In this document: positions 33,909-41,746 of the stretch, piece after piece | Numbering within the stretch: position 1 is the first letter of the stretch | How the letters are laid out: each line of letters opens with the position of its first letter | Assembly (NCBI RefSeq): GCF_021462825.1 | Contig: NZ_JAKEEB010000009.1 | Span: 299,529-363,528 of the forward strand | From: Streptomyces glomeratus | GTDB taxonomy: Bacteria > Actinomycetota > Actinomycetes > Streptomycetales > Streptomycetaceae | Direction of reading: 5' to 3' | DNA: 64,000 nucleotides | Program-made: the position numbers and the translations under genes | Notes under the pieces: model-generated | Database searches by the model: none | What the model was told of the DNA's origin: nothing | Seen by the model: the letters and a program-made list of their open reading frames with translations, nothing else

Positions 33909-35020
33909 GACACCCCTTCCTGGTCCGGGACATCCGGGACAGCGGCGGGCGTCAGGGAGCGGATGGCTCCGTGCAGCCGCGCGAACACCTCCGGCGGCAT
34001 GGTCTCCACCCGGTCCAGGATCCCGGCGGCTCTCGGATCGGTGGCGCGTGCCTCCCGCTTCTCCTCGTCCGTGAGCAGCAGCGTCCGCAACGTCAGAATC
34101 TCGTCGATCTCCGCCGCGTCGTGCAGGTCGCCGGGGCTCTCCGGCGCCACCTGCGGATGGTCGGGCAGGATGATCGGCGACGACAGTACGAGGCCGTTGG
34201 ATCCCTCCTCGCCGGCCAGCACCGGGAAGGTGTGCAGATTCCGGCAGTCGCGTACGAGCGCCGCGACCTCGTCGGGCGGGTCGATGGAGGAGAAGAAGCT
34301 CACCCCCGCGCCGCCGATGAGGGTGTGCGCCGCGATGAGGGCATGGCCGAGGGCCTCCTCACGCCGCGCGCCGGCCGGCGTCGACCGGCCGGTGTTCTCC
34401 GTGCACACCCGCAGCCGGTACAGCGAGCCGGGTCCGGGCAGCCGCTCGGCACCCAGCGTCGTCCGCGCCTGAACGGGACGGCGTCGGCGCACCAGGCGTC
34501 CCACGTCCTCGGGCAGTTGCTCGGTCTCCTCGCCGCCGGGGGCCCCGACGTCGAACCCCCGCTCCGCCGCCAGGAGGTCCACCAGCGGAACGAGCAGGTC
34601 CCTCTCCCGTGGCACCGCCTCGTCGAAGGCGAGATGGACGGTGCCGGCGGCCTCCATGCCGTCCACGGGCACATGGCGGCCGTCCTGGGTCCGGCGCTCG
34701 ACGCTCCGTTCCTGCGTCTGCAGATAGCGCACCCGCACCCGCAGCACGGCATCGGGTCCGGCCCGCATCAGGCACTCGGTCTGCTGCCGCCAGGACTCCA
34801 CGGACCCCGAGAGGCCGGGCGCCACCGGGCCGTGTGCCTCGGCCCAGGCCCGCGGCGCGAGGATGCCGAACTGCCAGCGCACTCTGTTCTTGGGGGAGGA
34901 CCTTCGGTACGGGTAGAGCAGATACCCCTCGTAGAGGACGGCGTCCGCCACGGCACAGGCCTCCTCGAACGCGGAACCCGCCTCATGTGCGCTTCCGCGC
35001 CCCTGGTCAGAGTCGCTCAC
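33887..35020 (-). CDS. hydrogenase-linked protein, paralogue of the 43620-44846 product
   Basis: A 377-residue protein that I cannot assign to a named family. It is plainly related to the gene product at 43620-44846. Shared segments include ADAVLYEGYLLYPYR, the TECLMRAGPDAVLRV stretch, a DPP motif in FFSSIDPPDEV, and DCRNLHTFPVLAGE. The last third is helical and charged (LTLRTLLLTDEEKREARAT) and differs from the paralogue. GTG 35020 follows CGAGGAGCCACG. It is the first gene of the hydrogenase structural operon, just downstream of an A/T-rich palindrome. No membrane segment or signal is seen. A maturation or chaperone-like role is possible but unproven. Confidence 0.8.
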   Translation of the reverse strand: MSDSDQGRGSAHEAGSAFEEACAVADAVLYEGYLLYPYRRSSPKNRVRWQFGILAPRAWAEAHGPVAPGLSGSVESWRQQTECLMRAGPDAVLRVRVRYLQTQERSVERRTQDGRHVPVDGMEAAGTVHLAFDEAVPRERDLLVPLVDLLAAERGFDVGAPGGEETEQLPEDVGRLVRRRRPVQARTTLGAERLPGPGSLYRLRVCTENTGRSTPAGARREEALGHALIAAHTLIGGAGVSFFSSIDPPDEVAALVRDCRNLHTFPVLAGEEGSNGLVLSSPIILPDHPQVAPESPGDLHDAAEIDEILTLRTLLLTDEEKREARATDPRAAGILDRVETMPPEVFARLHGAIRSLTPAAVPDVPDQEGVSWTPSSC

Positions 35021-35057
35021 CGTGGCTCCTCGATGACTAACAGTGGTCGTGCTTTGG

Positions 35058-35088
35058 TTTACAACCATCACACCTTTTGGTGTGTAAA
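35058..35088 (-). promoter_or_regulatory. candidate promoter and operator of the hydrogenase structural operon
   Basis: CACACC (35069-35074) and GGTGTG (35079-35084) form a perfect inverted repeat around TTTT. An outer TTTACA (35058-35063) pairs with TGTAAA (35083-35088). Read on the minus strand, TTTACA resembles a -35 and TTGTAA about 18 nt on could be a weak -10, so the palindrome would sit in the spacer, a good place for a repressor. It is the most A/T-rich patch in the area. Both the promoter and the operator are inferred. Confidence 0.5.
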
Positions 35089-35215
35089 GCGCGTATTGGG
35101 TGCATACGGGTGAGTGAGGGGGCGGCATGACGGGGTACTGCGGAGAGGACTCCGGCCGTCGCTCTCGATGTCGGCGGACCCGGCAACCGGTTGGCAGCGA
35201 GCGGAGGCGGCGGCT

Positions 35216-35641
35216 ATGCAGGTGCAAGGCGACGACTCGTCGGACGGCAGGGTCCGGGTCGGCGACGCGGCGGCGCGACTGGCCCAGGACACCGCGCAGC
35301 TGGTCCGTCACGAGATCCTCGCGGCACAGAGTGAGGTCAGGGCCGCCCTGCGGCGGATCGGCGCGGGAGGCGCGCTGCTGGGCGCCGCCGGTGTGTGCGG
35401 CGTCCTCGCGCTGTGGTCGGCGCACGAGACCGCGCTGCGGGCACTGGAGTCGAAACTGCCCGGCCCGCGCGCCTCGGCCCTGCTGGGCTGCGTCTACGTG
35501 GCGGGGGCCGTGGCCCTGGGAGCGGCCGCGCGTGACCGGGTGCGCGCCGGGGTCCATGCGTCGGCGGACGCGCTCGACCAGGCGGACGAGGCCCTGATGG
35601 GCGGACCGGACGTCCCCGGCCGGGACGGCGGGCCCGGCTAG
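35216..35641 (+). CDS. phage-holin-like (DUF1469) membrane protein
   Basis: A 141-residue protein. A helical N-terminal region typical of the family (ARLAQDTAQLVRHEILAAQS) precedes two membrane segments, GGALLGAAGVCGVLALWSAH and ASALLGCVYVAGAVALGAAA. These proteins are widespread in Streptomyces beside other small membrane or stress genes; they are not true phage holins. ATG 35216 follows GCGGAGGCGGCGGCT; ATG 35168 is an alternative without a ribosome site. The stop overlaps the convergent DUF2071 stop by 4 bp. Function unknown. Confidence 0.72.
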   Translation: MQVQGDDSSDGRVRVGDAAARLAQDTAQLVRHEILAAQSEVRAALRRIGAGGALLGAAGVCGVLALWSAHETALRALESKLPGPRASALLGCVYVAGAVALGAAARDRVRAGVHASADALDQADEALMGGPDVPGRDGGPG

Positions 35642-36381
35642 CGGTGTCGTCGCACGGTGGCGCACACGGCGCTCAGCGGTCCCGCAGGGGACGGACGGGG
35701 CGGCGCGAACCGCACCGCGCGGACGCGCGGAGCGTAGTGCAGCACCGCAGGGCCGGACGGCGCAGGGAGACCGGCCGCCGCCGTCAGCGTCTGGCGGAGG
35801 TCCACCACGTCGGCTGTGTACAACGGCCAGGGCTCGTGGTCGACGGCCGTCTGCCACAGCACGCGGCCGGTGCGGGTGAAGGCACGCCACCGGGAGGTCA
35901 GCCATACGTCCCGGGCGCCGGGGGCGACCGGTGCACCGGGCCGCACGGTGAGCCCGTAGGACGGGAAACCCCCGCGGCGGACCCCGGCGTACCGCACGAG
36001 GCCGTCCCCGACGTGCACGGTCAGGGCGCCGAGGTGGTACGGCGCGCCGATGGCCCGGGCCGCGAGCATGACGGCCGCGCCGACGTCCAGGGAGAGGAAC
36101 CACAGGCCGTCCAGACCGTCGGGGCGGCGCACGTAGGTGCGCAGGTTGGTTTCCGGAAAGGACCACCGCGGGGGCGGCAGACCGCCGGGCCGCAGCGCCG
36201 ACATGACGAAGGGCGTGAACCCGACCCACGCAGCGTCCTCGTACGTGTCCACCGTGAGGCCCGACGGCAGCAGGTCCTGCACGATCCACGGCTCGTAGGG
36301 CCAGTGGACGAAGGTCTGGCTCAGCCACCGCGCCTCGGCCACGGGCAGGACGACATGCTGTTCGGCGGTCCTCGCCACCAT
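35638..36381 (-). CDS. DUF2071 (YqjF-like) protein
   Basis: A 247-residue protein of the DUF2071 family. Characteristic parts are WLSQTFVHWPYEPWIVQDLL near the N-terminus and WVGFTPFVMSALRPGGLP, FPETNLRTYVRRPDG and LWFLSLDVGAAVMLAARA in the middle. The family adopts an acetoacetate-decarboxylase-like fold; its function is unknown. ATG 36381 is taken as start. Nothing connects it to the hydrogenase genes on either side. Confidence 0.85.
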   Translation of the reverse strand: MVARTAEQHVVLPVAEARWLSQTFVHWPYEPWIVQDLLPSGLTVDTYEDAAWVGFTPFVMSALRPGGLPPPRWSFPETNLRTYVRRPDGLDGLWFLSLDVGAAVMLAARAIGAPYHLGALTVHVGDGLVRYAGVRRGGFPSYGLTVRPGAPVAPGARDVWLTSRWRAFTRTGRVLWQTAVDHEPWPLYTADVVDLRQTLTAAAGLPAPSGPAVLHYAPRVRAVRFAPPRPSPAGPLSAVCATVRRHR

Positions 36382-36548
36382 GAGTCCAGGCTACGCGCGA
36401 CCGTCGGCGACCTCGGGCGCGCCGGGGCACGACGGGTTGCGGACGGCGGTGCGCACGGGGTGCAGTGGGTGGGGGCCCAGGCCGAGGGGCGCCGGGCGGT
36501 CGCCGTGGCGGCGGACCGTCGTCCATGGAGGAGGCGGAGGACCGGACC

Positions 36549-37214
36549 ATGACCACCATCGCGATCGTCGGAGCGGGTTTCGGTCTCGGCGCCGCCGTCG
36601 CGCGGCGGTTCGGCCGCGAGGGACACGACGTCGCCCTCGTCGCCCGCGACCGGGCCCGCCTCGACGCCCTGGCCGCGGAACTCGCCGAGGAAGGCGTGCG
36701 GGCCCGGGGCTTCACCGCCGACGTACGCGACCGGAAGACCCTGGCGGCGGCACTGGACGCGGCGGCCACGGCTCTGGGGCCGGTCGAGGTCTTGCAGTAC
36801 AGCCCCCTCCCGCCTCCGGACTTCATGCGGCCCGTCCTGGAGACCGGCCCCGAGGACCTGCTGGGCCCGGTGGAGTTCTCGGTGTACGGCCCCGTGACGG
36901 CCGTGCGGCATGTGCTGCCCGGGATGCGGGCTCTAGGCCGTGGCACCGTCCTCTTCGTCAACGGCGGCACCGCGGCCGTCCCGCACCCCGACCGCGCCGG
37001 CACGTCCATCGCCTTCGCCGCCGAGAGCGCCTACGGCCATCTGCTCCACGATGTGCTCGCCGCCGACGGCATCCACGTCGCCCAGCTGGTCGTGCCCGGC
37101 GCGATCATCCCGGGCCATCCCAGGAAGGATCCTGCCGTACTGGCGGACGCCCTGTGGGATCTGCACAGGGAGCGCCACGGCTTCCGCCGGTACGCGGACG
37201 ATCTGGACGCTTGA
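36549..37214 (+). CDS. short-chain dehydrogenase/reductase
   Basis: A 221-residue SDR. The nucleotide-binding motif is AIVGAGFGLGAAVARRFG (GxGxxxG-like) with VARD after strand 2 and TADVRD after strand 3. The catalytic tyrosine region reads IAFAAESAYGHLLHDVLAAD, so the usual Tyr-x3-Lys has no lysine at the expected place. LFVNGGTAAVPHPDRAGTS follows strand 5. The enzyme may have altered chemistry. ATG 36549 follows GGAGGAGGCGGAGG. It appears to be a single-gene unit. Confidence 0.8.
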   Translation: MTTIAIVGAGFGLGAAVARRFGREGHDVALVARDRARLDALAAELAEEGVRARGFTADVRDRKTLAAALDAAATALGPVEVLQYSPLPPPDFMRPVLETGPEDLLGPVEFSVYGPVTAVRHVLPGMRALGRGTVLFVNGGTAAVPHPDRAGTSIAFAAESAYGHLLHDVLAADGIHVAQLVVPGAIIPGHPRKDPAVLADALWDLHRERHGFRRYADDLDA

Positions 37215-37304
37215 CGCCCCCTCAGGAGCCCGGCCGCAGCGGACAGAACGCGAGCGGTCGTACAACCCGGCCCGTCATGCTGGGCCACCGGCCCCCGGGA
37301 GCCT

Positions 37305-37602
37305 GTTCTGTCGGCGCTGCACGGGCTGTACGGCTGGGACGAGGGCCCCGAGCCGGTGCCCGCGCCCCAGGGCACGGCCTGCACCCGCTGGGCCCGGGTG
37401 CCCCGGCTGAGCGGGGCGGCGGGCGGCACGTCGGTGTATGTGTGCCTGGCCGCTCTCACGCCGACGGCCCGGGCCCGGGCCGTCGGCGGACGCCGTCGCC
37501 GCGGTGGTGGCCGGCGACGACGGCGTCGAGGTGACCTGGGCCGCGGACGGCGCACGGTCGCGGGTGGGGTTCCGGCCGCTGACCGTGGCCCTGTTGCGGT
37601 AG
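37305..37602 (+). pseudogene. 3' remnant of a larger gene, frameshifted
   Basis: A coherent reading begins PVLSALHGLYGWDEGPEPVP, continues PQGTACTRWARVPRLSGAA and GTSVYVCLAALTPTARARAV, then must shift frame near 37492. It goes on as DAVAAVVAGDDGVEVTWAAD and RSRVGFRPLTVALLR with a stop at 37602. It looks like the C-terminal beta domain of a DUF2264- or heparinase-like protein, but that is tentative. The N-terminal part is missing. The rest of 37215-37612 contains no gene. Confidence 0.5.
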
Positions 37603-37612
37603 GTGCCCGGGT

Positions 37613-38461
37613 TCAGCCGATGTGGTAGCTGTCCCCGTACACCTTCCAGTCGAGCGGCGGGTCGAGGTTCAGGTTGCCCTTGCGCAGGAAGACCCGCTGC
37701 TCGGTGTCGACCCGGCTGGTGTCGCTGTGGGCCTCCTCCTGCTTCATGGCCCACACCCGCGCGTCCAGGAAGGCGTTGAGGTACGCCACCTCGGTGCCGC
37801 CCTGCGCCGGCGGCTTCGCCGTGCGCAGCGCGCGCCTGCGTATGTTGCCGAAGCTCGTCGGGTCGTCACCGTCGCCGTGCATGACGATGGCGTCGTAGTA
37901 CGTGAACTGCCCGAGCACACCGAGCCCGTCGGCCTTGCCCTGCCGGACGGCGGGGTTGAAGTACACCCGGTCGCGCTCGTCGTTCTGCGCCTGCTGGAAC
38001 GCCGTGTCCTGCGCGGCCTTGCGCCAGTCCCTGGGGAAGTTCGGGTCGAGACCCGCGTGCGAGTCGCTGCCGTTCACCCGGCGCAGCGCGGGCAGGTACT
38101 TGGCGAGTACGTTGCCGGGCTTGCGGTCGGTGTAGAGCTGCACCAGGTCCAGCATGTCGCCGGTGCCGGAACAGAAGCCGATGATGCCGGCGGTGTAGCC
38201 GCGGCCGTCACCGATGTCCTCGATGTACTTGTACTGGGCCTTCCAGTCGAGGGAGGAGTTCTCCGCGCTGGAGACCAGTTCCATGGCGATCTCCTTCTTC
38301 GCCGGGTCGTCGAGCCCCGCGGCCCTGGCGGCCGTGGGAGCCGCCGAGGCGTAGGGGGAGTTCAGCAGCGGCACGGCCGCCAGGGACGCTCCGATGAGAG
38401 CGAGAACGGTGCGCCGGGACGCGGCCCTCGGGCCTGCGGCGTCGGGGGAGGGATGTACCAC
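37613..38461 (-). CDS. csnA: secreted chitosanase, GH46
   Basis: A 282-residue exported enzyme hydrolysing chitosan, nearly identical in pattern to Streptomyces sp. N174 Csn. The mature start region is AGLDDPAKKEIAMELVSSAE, with the catalytic acid Glu in SSAENSSLDWKAQYKYI and the catalytic Asp in EDIGDGRGYTAGIIGFCSGT. FQQAQNDERDRVYFNPAV and SRVDTEQRVFLRKGNLNL are also conserved. The signal peptide begins with SRRTVLALIGASLAAVPLL, compatible with Tat export. GTG 38461 follows TTGGAG; GTG 38494 would lie inside the operator palindrome. Expression is probably repressed by a CsnR-type (ROK) regulator through that palindrome. Confidence 0.95.
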   Translation of the reverse strand: MVHPSPDAAGPRAASRRTVLALIGASLAAVPLLNSPYASAAPTAARAAGLDDPAKKEIAMELVSSAENSSLDWKAQYKYIEDIGDGRGYTAGIIGFCSGTGDMLDLVQLYTDRKPGNVLAKYLPALRRVNGSDSHAGLDPNFPRDWRKAAQDTAFQQAQNDERDRVYFNPAVRQGKADGLGVLGQFTYYDAIVMHGDGDDPTSFGNIRRRALRTAKPPAQGGTEVAYLNAFLDARVWAMKQEEAHSDTSRVDTEQRVFLRKGNLNLDPPLDWKVYGDSYHIG

Positions 38462-38493
38462 GGGGACTCCAAGAGGGGTGGGGAGTGGCTGCA

Positions 38494-38516
38494 CTGATAG
38501 GAAGGTTTCCTATCAG
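38494..38516. promoter_or_regulatory. perfect 23-bp palindrome upstream of csnA
   Basis: CTGATAGGAA (38494-38503) and TTCCTATCAG (38507-38516) are perfect 10-bp inverted arms around GGT. The element lies 32 bp upstream of the csnA start and is A/T-rich against its surroundings. Chitosanase genes of streptomycetes are known to be repressed by CsnR at a palindrome in this position; this is taken as that operator. The csnR gene is not in the window. Confidence 0.8.
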
Positions 38517-38658
38517 AAGTCACCGGTGATGGGTACCCGTCAAGCGAAAGGTTCGTAGGGTCGGACGACTTCGCAGAGCCGGACTCCAGGTCGGGCGGGA
38601 CCGCGCCAGGCCGCTGCCCCTCCGGATCGGCCGGGACCGTGTCGGGCCGCCGCCCTTC

Positions 38659-41460
38659 TCAGGGAAGCGGCTGCTCGGCCCAGATGACCTTGCCCTTGGG
38701 CGTGTAACGGGTCCCCCAGCGCTCCGCCAGCTGCGCCACGAGGAACAGGCCGCGTCCGCCCTCGTCCGTCATGGCCGCGTAGCGCAGATGCGGAGAGGTG
38801 CTGCTGCCGTCGAAGACCTCGCAGATCAGGCTGCGGCCGCGCACCACCCGGACTTGGACCGGGGGACTGCCGTAACGGATCGCGTTGGTGACCAGCTCGC
38901 TGAGGATCAGCTCCGTCGTGAACGTCAGCTCCTCCAGCTCCCACTCCGCCAGCCGCCGTGTCACCGCCGCGCGTACCTCCCCGACGGCCGCCGGATCCAT
39001 CGGCACATGGTGCTCGTCCACCTGTTCGGCCGTCAGGGCCCGGGTGCGCGCGACGATCAGGGCGATGTCGTCGCTGGGCCGGGACGGCAGCCGGGCGTCG
39101 AGGACCGCCCGGCAGGTGTCCTCGGGCGACGGCCCCGCCTCCCTCAAGGCGGTGCTCAGCAGGTCAAGTCCGACGTCGATGTCCTGTTCCCGATCCTCGA
39201 CGAGCCCGTCCGTGTAGAGGACGAGCCGGGTGCCCTCCGCCAGCTCCAGGTCTGCCGTCTCGAACGGCAGACCGCCGAGCCCCAGCGGCGGACCGGCCGG
39301 CACGTCGGGGAAGTGCACCCGGCCGTCGGGCGGGATCACGGCCGGCGGCGGATGTCCCGCGCGGGCGATGGCGCAGCGCCGCGTCGCCGGGTCGTAGATC
39401 GCGTACAGACACGTCGCGCCCGTGACGGGCGCGCTCCCGTCGTCGGCCGTCTCGTGCTGGTCGATGCGGGCCACCAGTTCGTCCAGCAGACCGAGGATTT
39501 CGTCGGGCGGCAGATCGAGGGCCGAGAAGTTGTGGACCGCCGTGCGCAGCCGTCCCATCGTGGCCGCCGCATGCAGGCCGTGTCCCACCACGTCGCCCAC
39601 CACCAGCGCCACCCGGGCGCCGGACAGCGGCAGCACATCGAACCAGTCGCCGCCCACCCCGGCGTGCGCCGGAAGGTACCGGTAGGCGATGTCCAGGGCG
39701 CCCTGCTCGGGCAGTCTCCGCGGCAGCAGACTGCGCTGCAGCGTCACCGCCATGCTGTGCTCACGCGTGTAGCGGCGGGCGTTGTCGATGGCGACCGCGG
39801 CACGGGCCACCAACTCCTCCGCCAGGGCCATGTCCTCCGCGTCGAAGGGCTCAGGCTTCTCGGACCGCCAGAAGTTCACGACGCCCAGAACGAGCGACCT
39901 CGCCCGCACCGGCACGGTGATCAGCGAGTGGATGCCGTACGCCACGACCGACGTGGTGCGGTCCCAGTCCTGCGCGAGCCAGCCCGGCGCCTCCCCGAGC
40001 CTGGGTTCCAGCGTGGCCCTGCCGCTGCGGAGGCTGTGGGCCTGCGGAGAGGACGCAACGAACTGGATCCGCTCCCCCAGCGGGTACAGGGGGGCGTCGT
40101 TGCGTATCCCGCAGGACGCGGTGCGGCACAGCGGGGACCCCGCTTCCGGTTCCTCACCGTCCAGCACCGCGTCGAAAAGATCCACGGTGACGAAGTCGGC
40201 GAACCGGGGGACCGCCAGCTCCGCCAGCTCCTCCGCCGTGCGCCGCACGTTCAGGCTCGTCCCGACGGCCCCACCCGCGTCGTAGAGCAGGGTGAGCCGC
40301 TCGCGCGCCACCTCGGCCCGGCCGGACAGGGCGCGCAGCTCCGTCGAGTCACGCAGGGTGGCCACACTCCCGGGCGGACCTCCCCCCCGGTCCGTGGGCC
40401 GCTGGTTGATGGCCAGCAGCCGGTCCCCGACCAGCCGCACCTCGTCGGTGGCGACCCGTCCGGAGGCCAGCAGAGCGGCGGTGTCGGAGGGCAGTCCCAG
40501 GTCGGTCACATGCCGTCGCTCTGCGTCGTCGGGCAGGGCGAGCAGACGCTGCGCCTCGTCGTTGGCGAGCAGCAGATCACCGTCGCCGCTCAGGATGATC
40601 ACACCCTCGCGGACCGAATGCAGCACCGCGTCGTGATGCTCGTACATCCGGGTCATCTCACTCGGCCCGAGGCCATGGGTCTGGCGCAGCAGCCGCCGGC
40701 TGACCAGCGCCGTCCCCGCCGTGGCCAGGGCCAGCCCGACGGCCGCGGCGCCCAGCACCAGCGGCAGCTGCCGGTCCGCGGCCCCGCCCACGTGTTCCTT
40801 CGTGACACCGGCCGACACCAGGCCGAGGACTCTGCCGTCGACCGCCTTGACCGGAACGACGGCCTGCACCATCCGGCCGAGGGTGCCGTCGATCTCCTCG
40901 GTCACGGTGTCACCGGCCAGCGCCGGCTCGATGTTCCCCACGAACTGCTGGCCGATACGCTCCGGCACGGGGTGGGTGTAGCGCACCCCCTGGTTGTTCA
41001 TGACGACGATGAAGTCCACATGCGCCGTGGCGCGGGCGGCCTCGGCGGCGGGTTGCAGTACGGCCGTGGGGTCGGGGCTGGACAGGCCCTCGCGGGTGCC
41101 CGGCGCGTTCGCGAACGCCTCGGCGACGGCGAGGGAACGGTTGCGGGCCTCCTGGGCGGTGTCGCGCCGCACCTGAAGGAGCAGCGCCGCCACCGCGGTT
41201 ATCACCAGCAGCAGCACGATGACCACTTGCAGCACGAAGACCTGTCCCGCGACGCTGCGTCCGGTCAGCGCCGACCGCAGCGCCGAGAGGGCACCCGGGC
41301 GCCGCCGGTCCGTCTCCCGCTGCTCCCCGGCCGGCGCAGGGTGCGGCGGCTGCGGGGCACCCGGTGAGGGCAGGTCGACGCAGCTCTGCGCCTGGGGGCC
41401 GCGCAGACCGCTACGACGACGGGACGACCGGGAGCCGGTTCGACACAGGAGTCGGACCAT
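38659..41460 (-). CDS. membrane sensor with PAS, GAF, SpoIIE phosphatase and HATPase domains
   Basis: A 933-residue multidomain regulator. A membrane helix (about 70-92), an extracytoplasmic Cache-like sensor (about 95-225, with FIVVMNNQGVRYTHPVPERI) and a second helix (about 228-250) are followed by PAS (about 275-380) and GAF (about 395-560). The PP2C/SpoIIE domain (about 575-790) has metal aspartates in GVGGDWFDVLPL and VVGDVVGHG. A C-terminal RsbW-like ATPase has ELILSELVTNAIRYG and DEGGRGLFLVAQLAERWG. Such fusions act as both phosphatase and kinase on anti-sigma antagonists. The first 60 residues are arginine/proline-rich, so the true start could be further in. Confidence 0.88.
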   Translation of the reverse strand: MVRLLCRTGSRSSRRRSGLRGPQAQSCVDLPSPGAPQPPHPAPAGEQRETDRRRPGALSALRSALTGRSVAGQVFVLQVVIVLLLVITAVAALLLQVRRDTAQEARNRSLAVAEAFANAPGTREGLSSPDPTAVLQPAAEAARATAHVDFIVVMNNQGVRYTHPVPERIGQQFVGNIEPALAGDTVTEEIDGTLGRMVQAVVPVKAVDGRVLGLVSAGVTKEHVGGAADRQLPLVLGAAAVGLALATAGTALVSRRLLRQTHGLGPSEMTRMYEHHDAVLHSVREGVIILSGDGDLLLANDEAQRLLALPDDAERRHVTDLGLPSDTAALLASGRVATDEVRLVGDRLLAINQRPTDRGGGPPGSVATLRDSTELRALSGRAEVARERLTLLYDAGGAVGTSLNVRRTAEELAELAVPRFADFVTVDLFDAVLDGEEPEAGSPLCRTASCGIRNDAPLYPLGERIQFVASSPQAHSLRSGRATLEPRLGEAPGWLAQDWDRTTSVVAYGIHSLITVPVRARSLVLGVVNFWRSEKPEPFDAEDMALAEELVARAAVAIDNARRYTREHSMAVTLQRSLLPRRLPEQGALDIAYRYLPAHAGVGGDWFDVLPLSGARVALVVGDVVGHGLHAAATMGRLRTAVHNFSALDLPPDEILGLLDELVARIDQHETADDGSAPVTGATCLYAIYDPATRRCAIARAGHPPPAVIPPDGRVHFPDVPAGPPLGLGGLPFETADLELAEGTRLVLYTDGLVEDREQDIDVGLDLLSTALREAGPSPEDTCRAVLDARLPSRPSDDIALIVARTRALTAEQVDEHHVPMDPAAVGEVRAAVTRRLAEWELEELTFTTELILSELVTNAIRYGSPPVQVRVVRGRSLICEVFDGSSTSPHLRYAAMTDEGGRGLFLVAQLAERWGTRYTPKGKVIWAEQPLP

Positions 41461-41746
41461 GTGCCATGTCTACACTTCCCGGGCGCGGGAGGCGAGAGCA
41501 GCACACACCGTGACGGTGCGTTCCCCGGTTGCGAGGCGGACGGGAGGTGGAACAGGACGCCGGTGCGGGCCGAGCGCGACGCCGGGAGAGGGCCTGCCGC
41601 TCTCGCCGCCGAGTGGGCGCGCCACGCCCACTTTCGAGTGACTTCGGAGCCAGTCTGCGGAACCCCGGGGCGGCCGTGGCCGACCATCACAGTCGGCCGG
41701 GCAACTCCGCCCGCACCGTCCGCCGGGAGTCCGTCGGGAGTCCGCC
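41461..41746. other. divergent intergenic region before hypX
   Basis: These 286 bp separate the SpoIIE-type sensor (leftward) from hypX (rightward) and must hold the promoter of the hydrogenase maturation operon. No clear -10/-35, no close copy of the 35058-35088 palindrome and no convincing small gene were found. TGTCTACACT at 41467-41476 is the only A/T-richer patch. Confidence 0.4.

Noticed and set aside
35216..35641. prophage holin
   Set aside because: The family name is misleading; no phage genes accompany it, and homologues are ordinary chromosomal membrane proteins.
33887..37009. 1040-codon continuous minus frame through several genes
   Set aside because: It fuses the hydrogenase-linked protein with antisense of other genes. 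The real start is GTG 35020 with a ribosome site after the palindrome.
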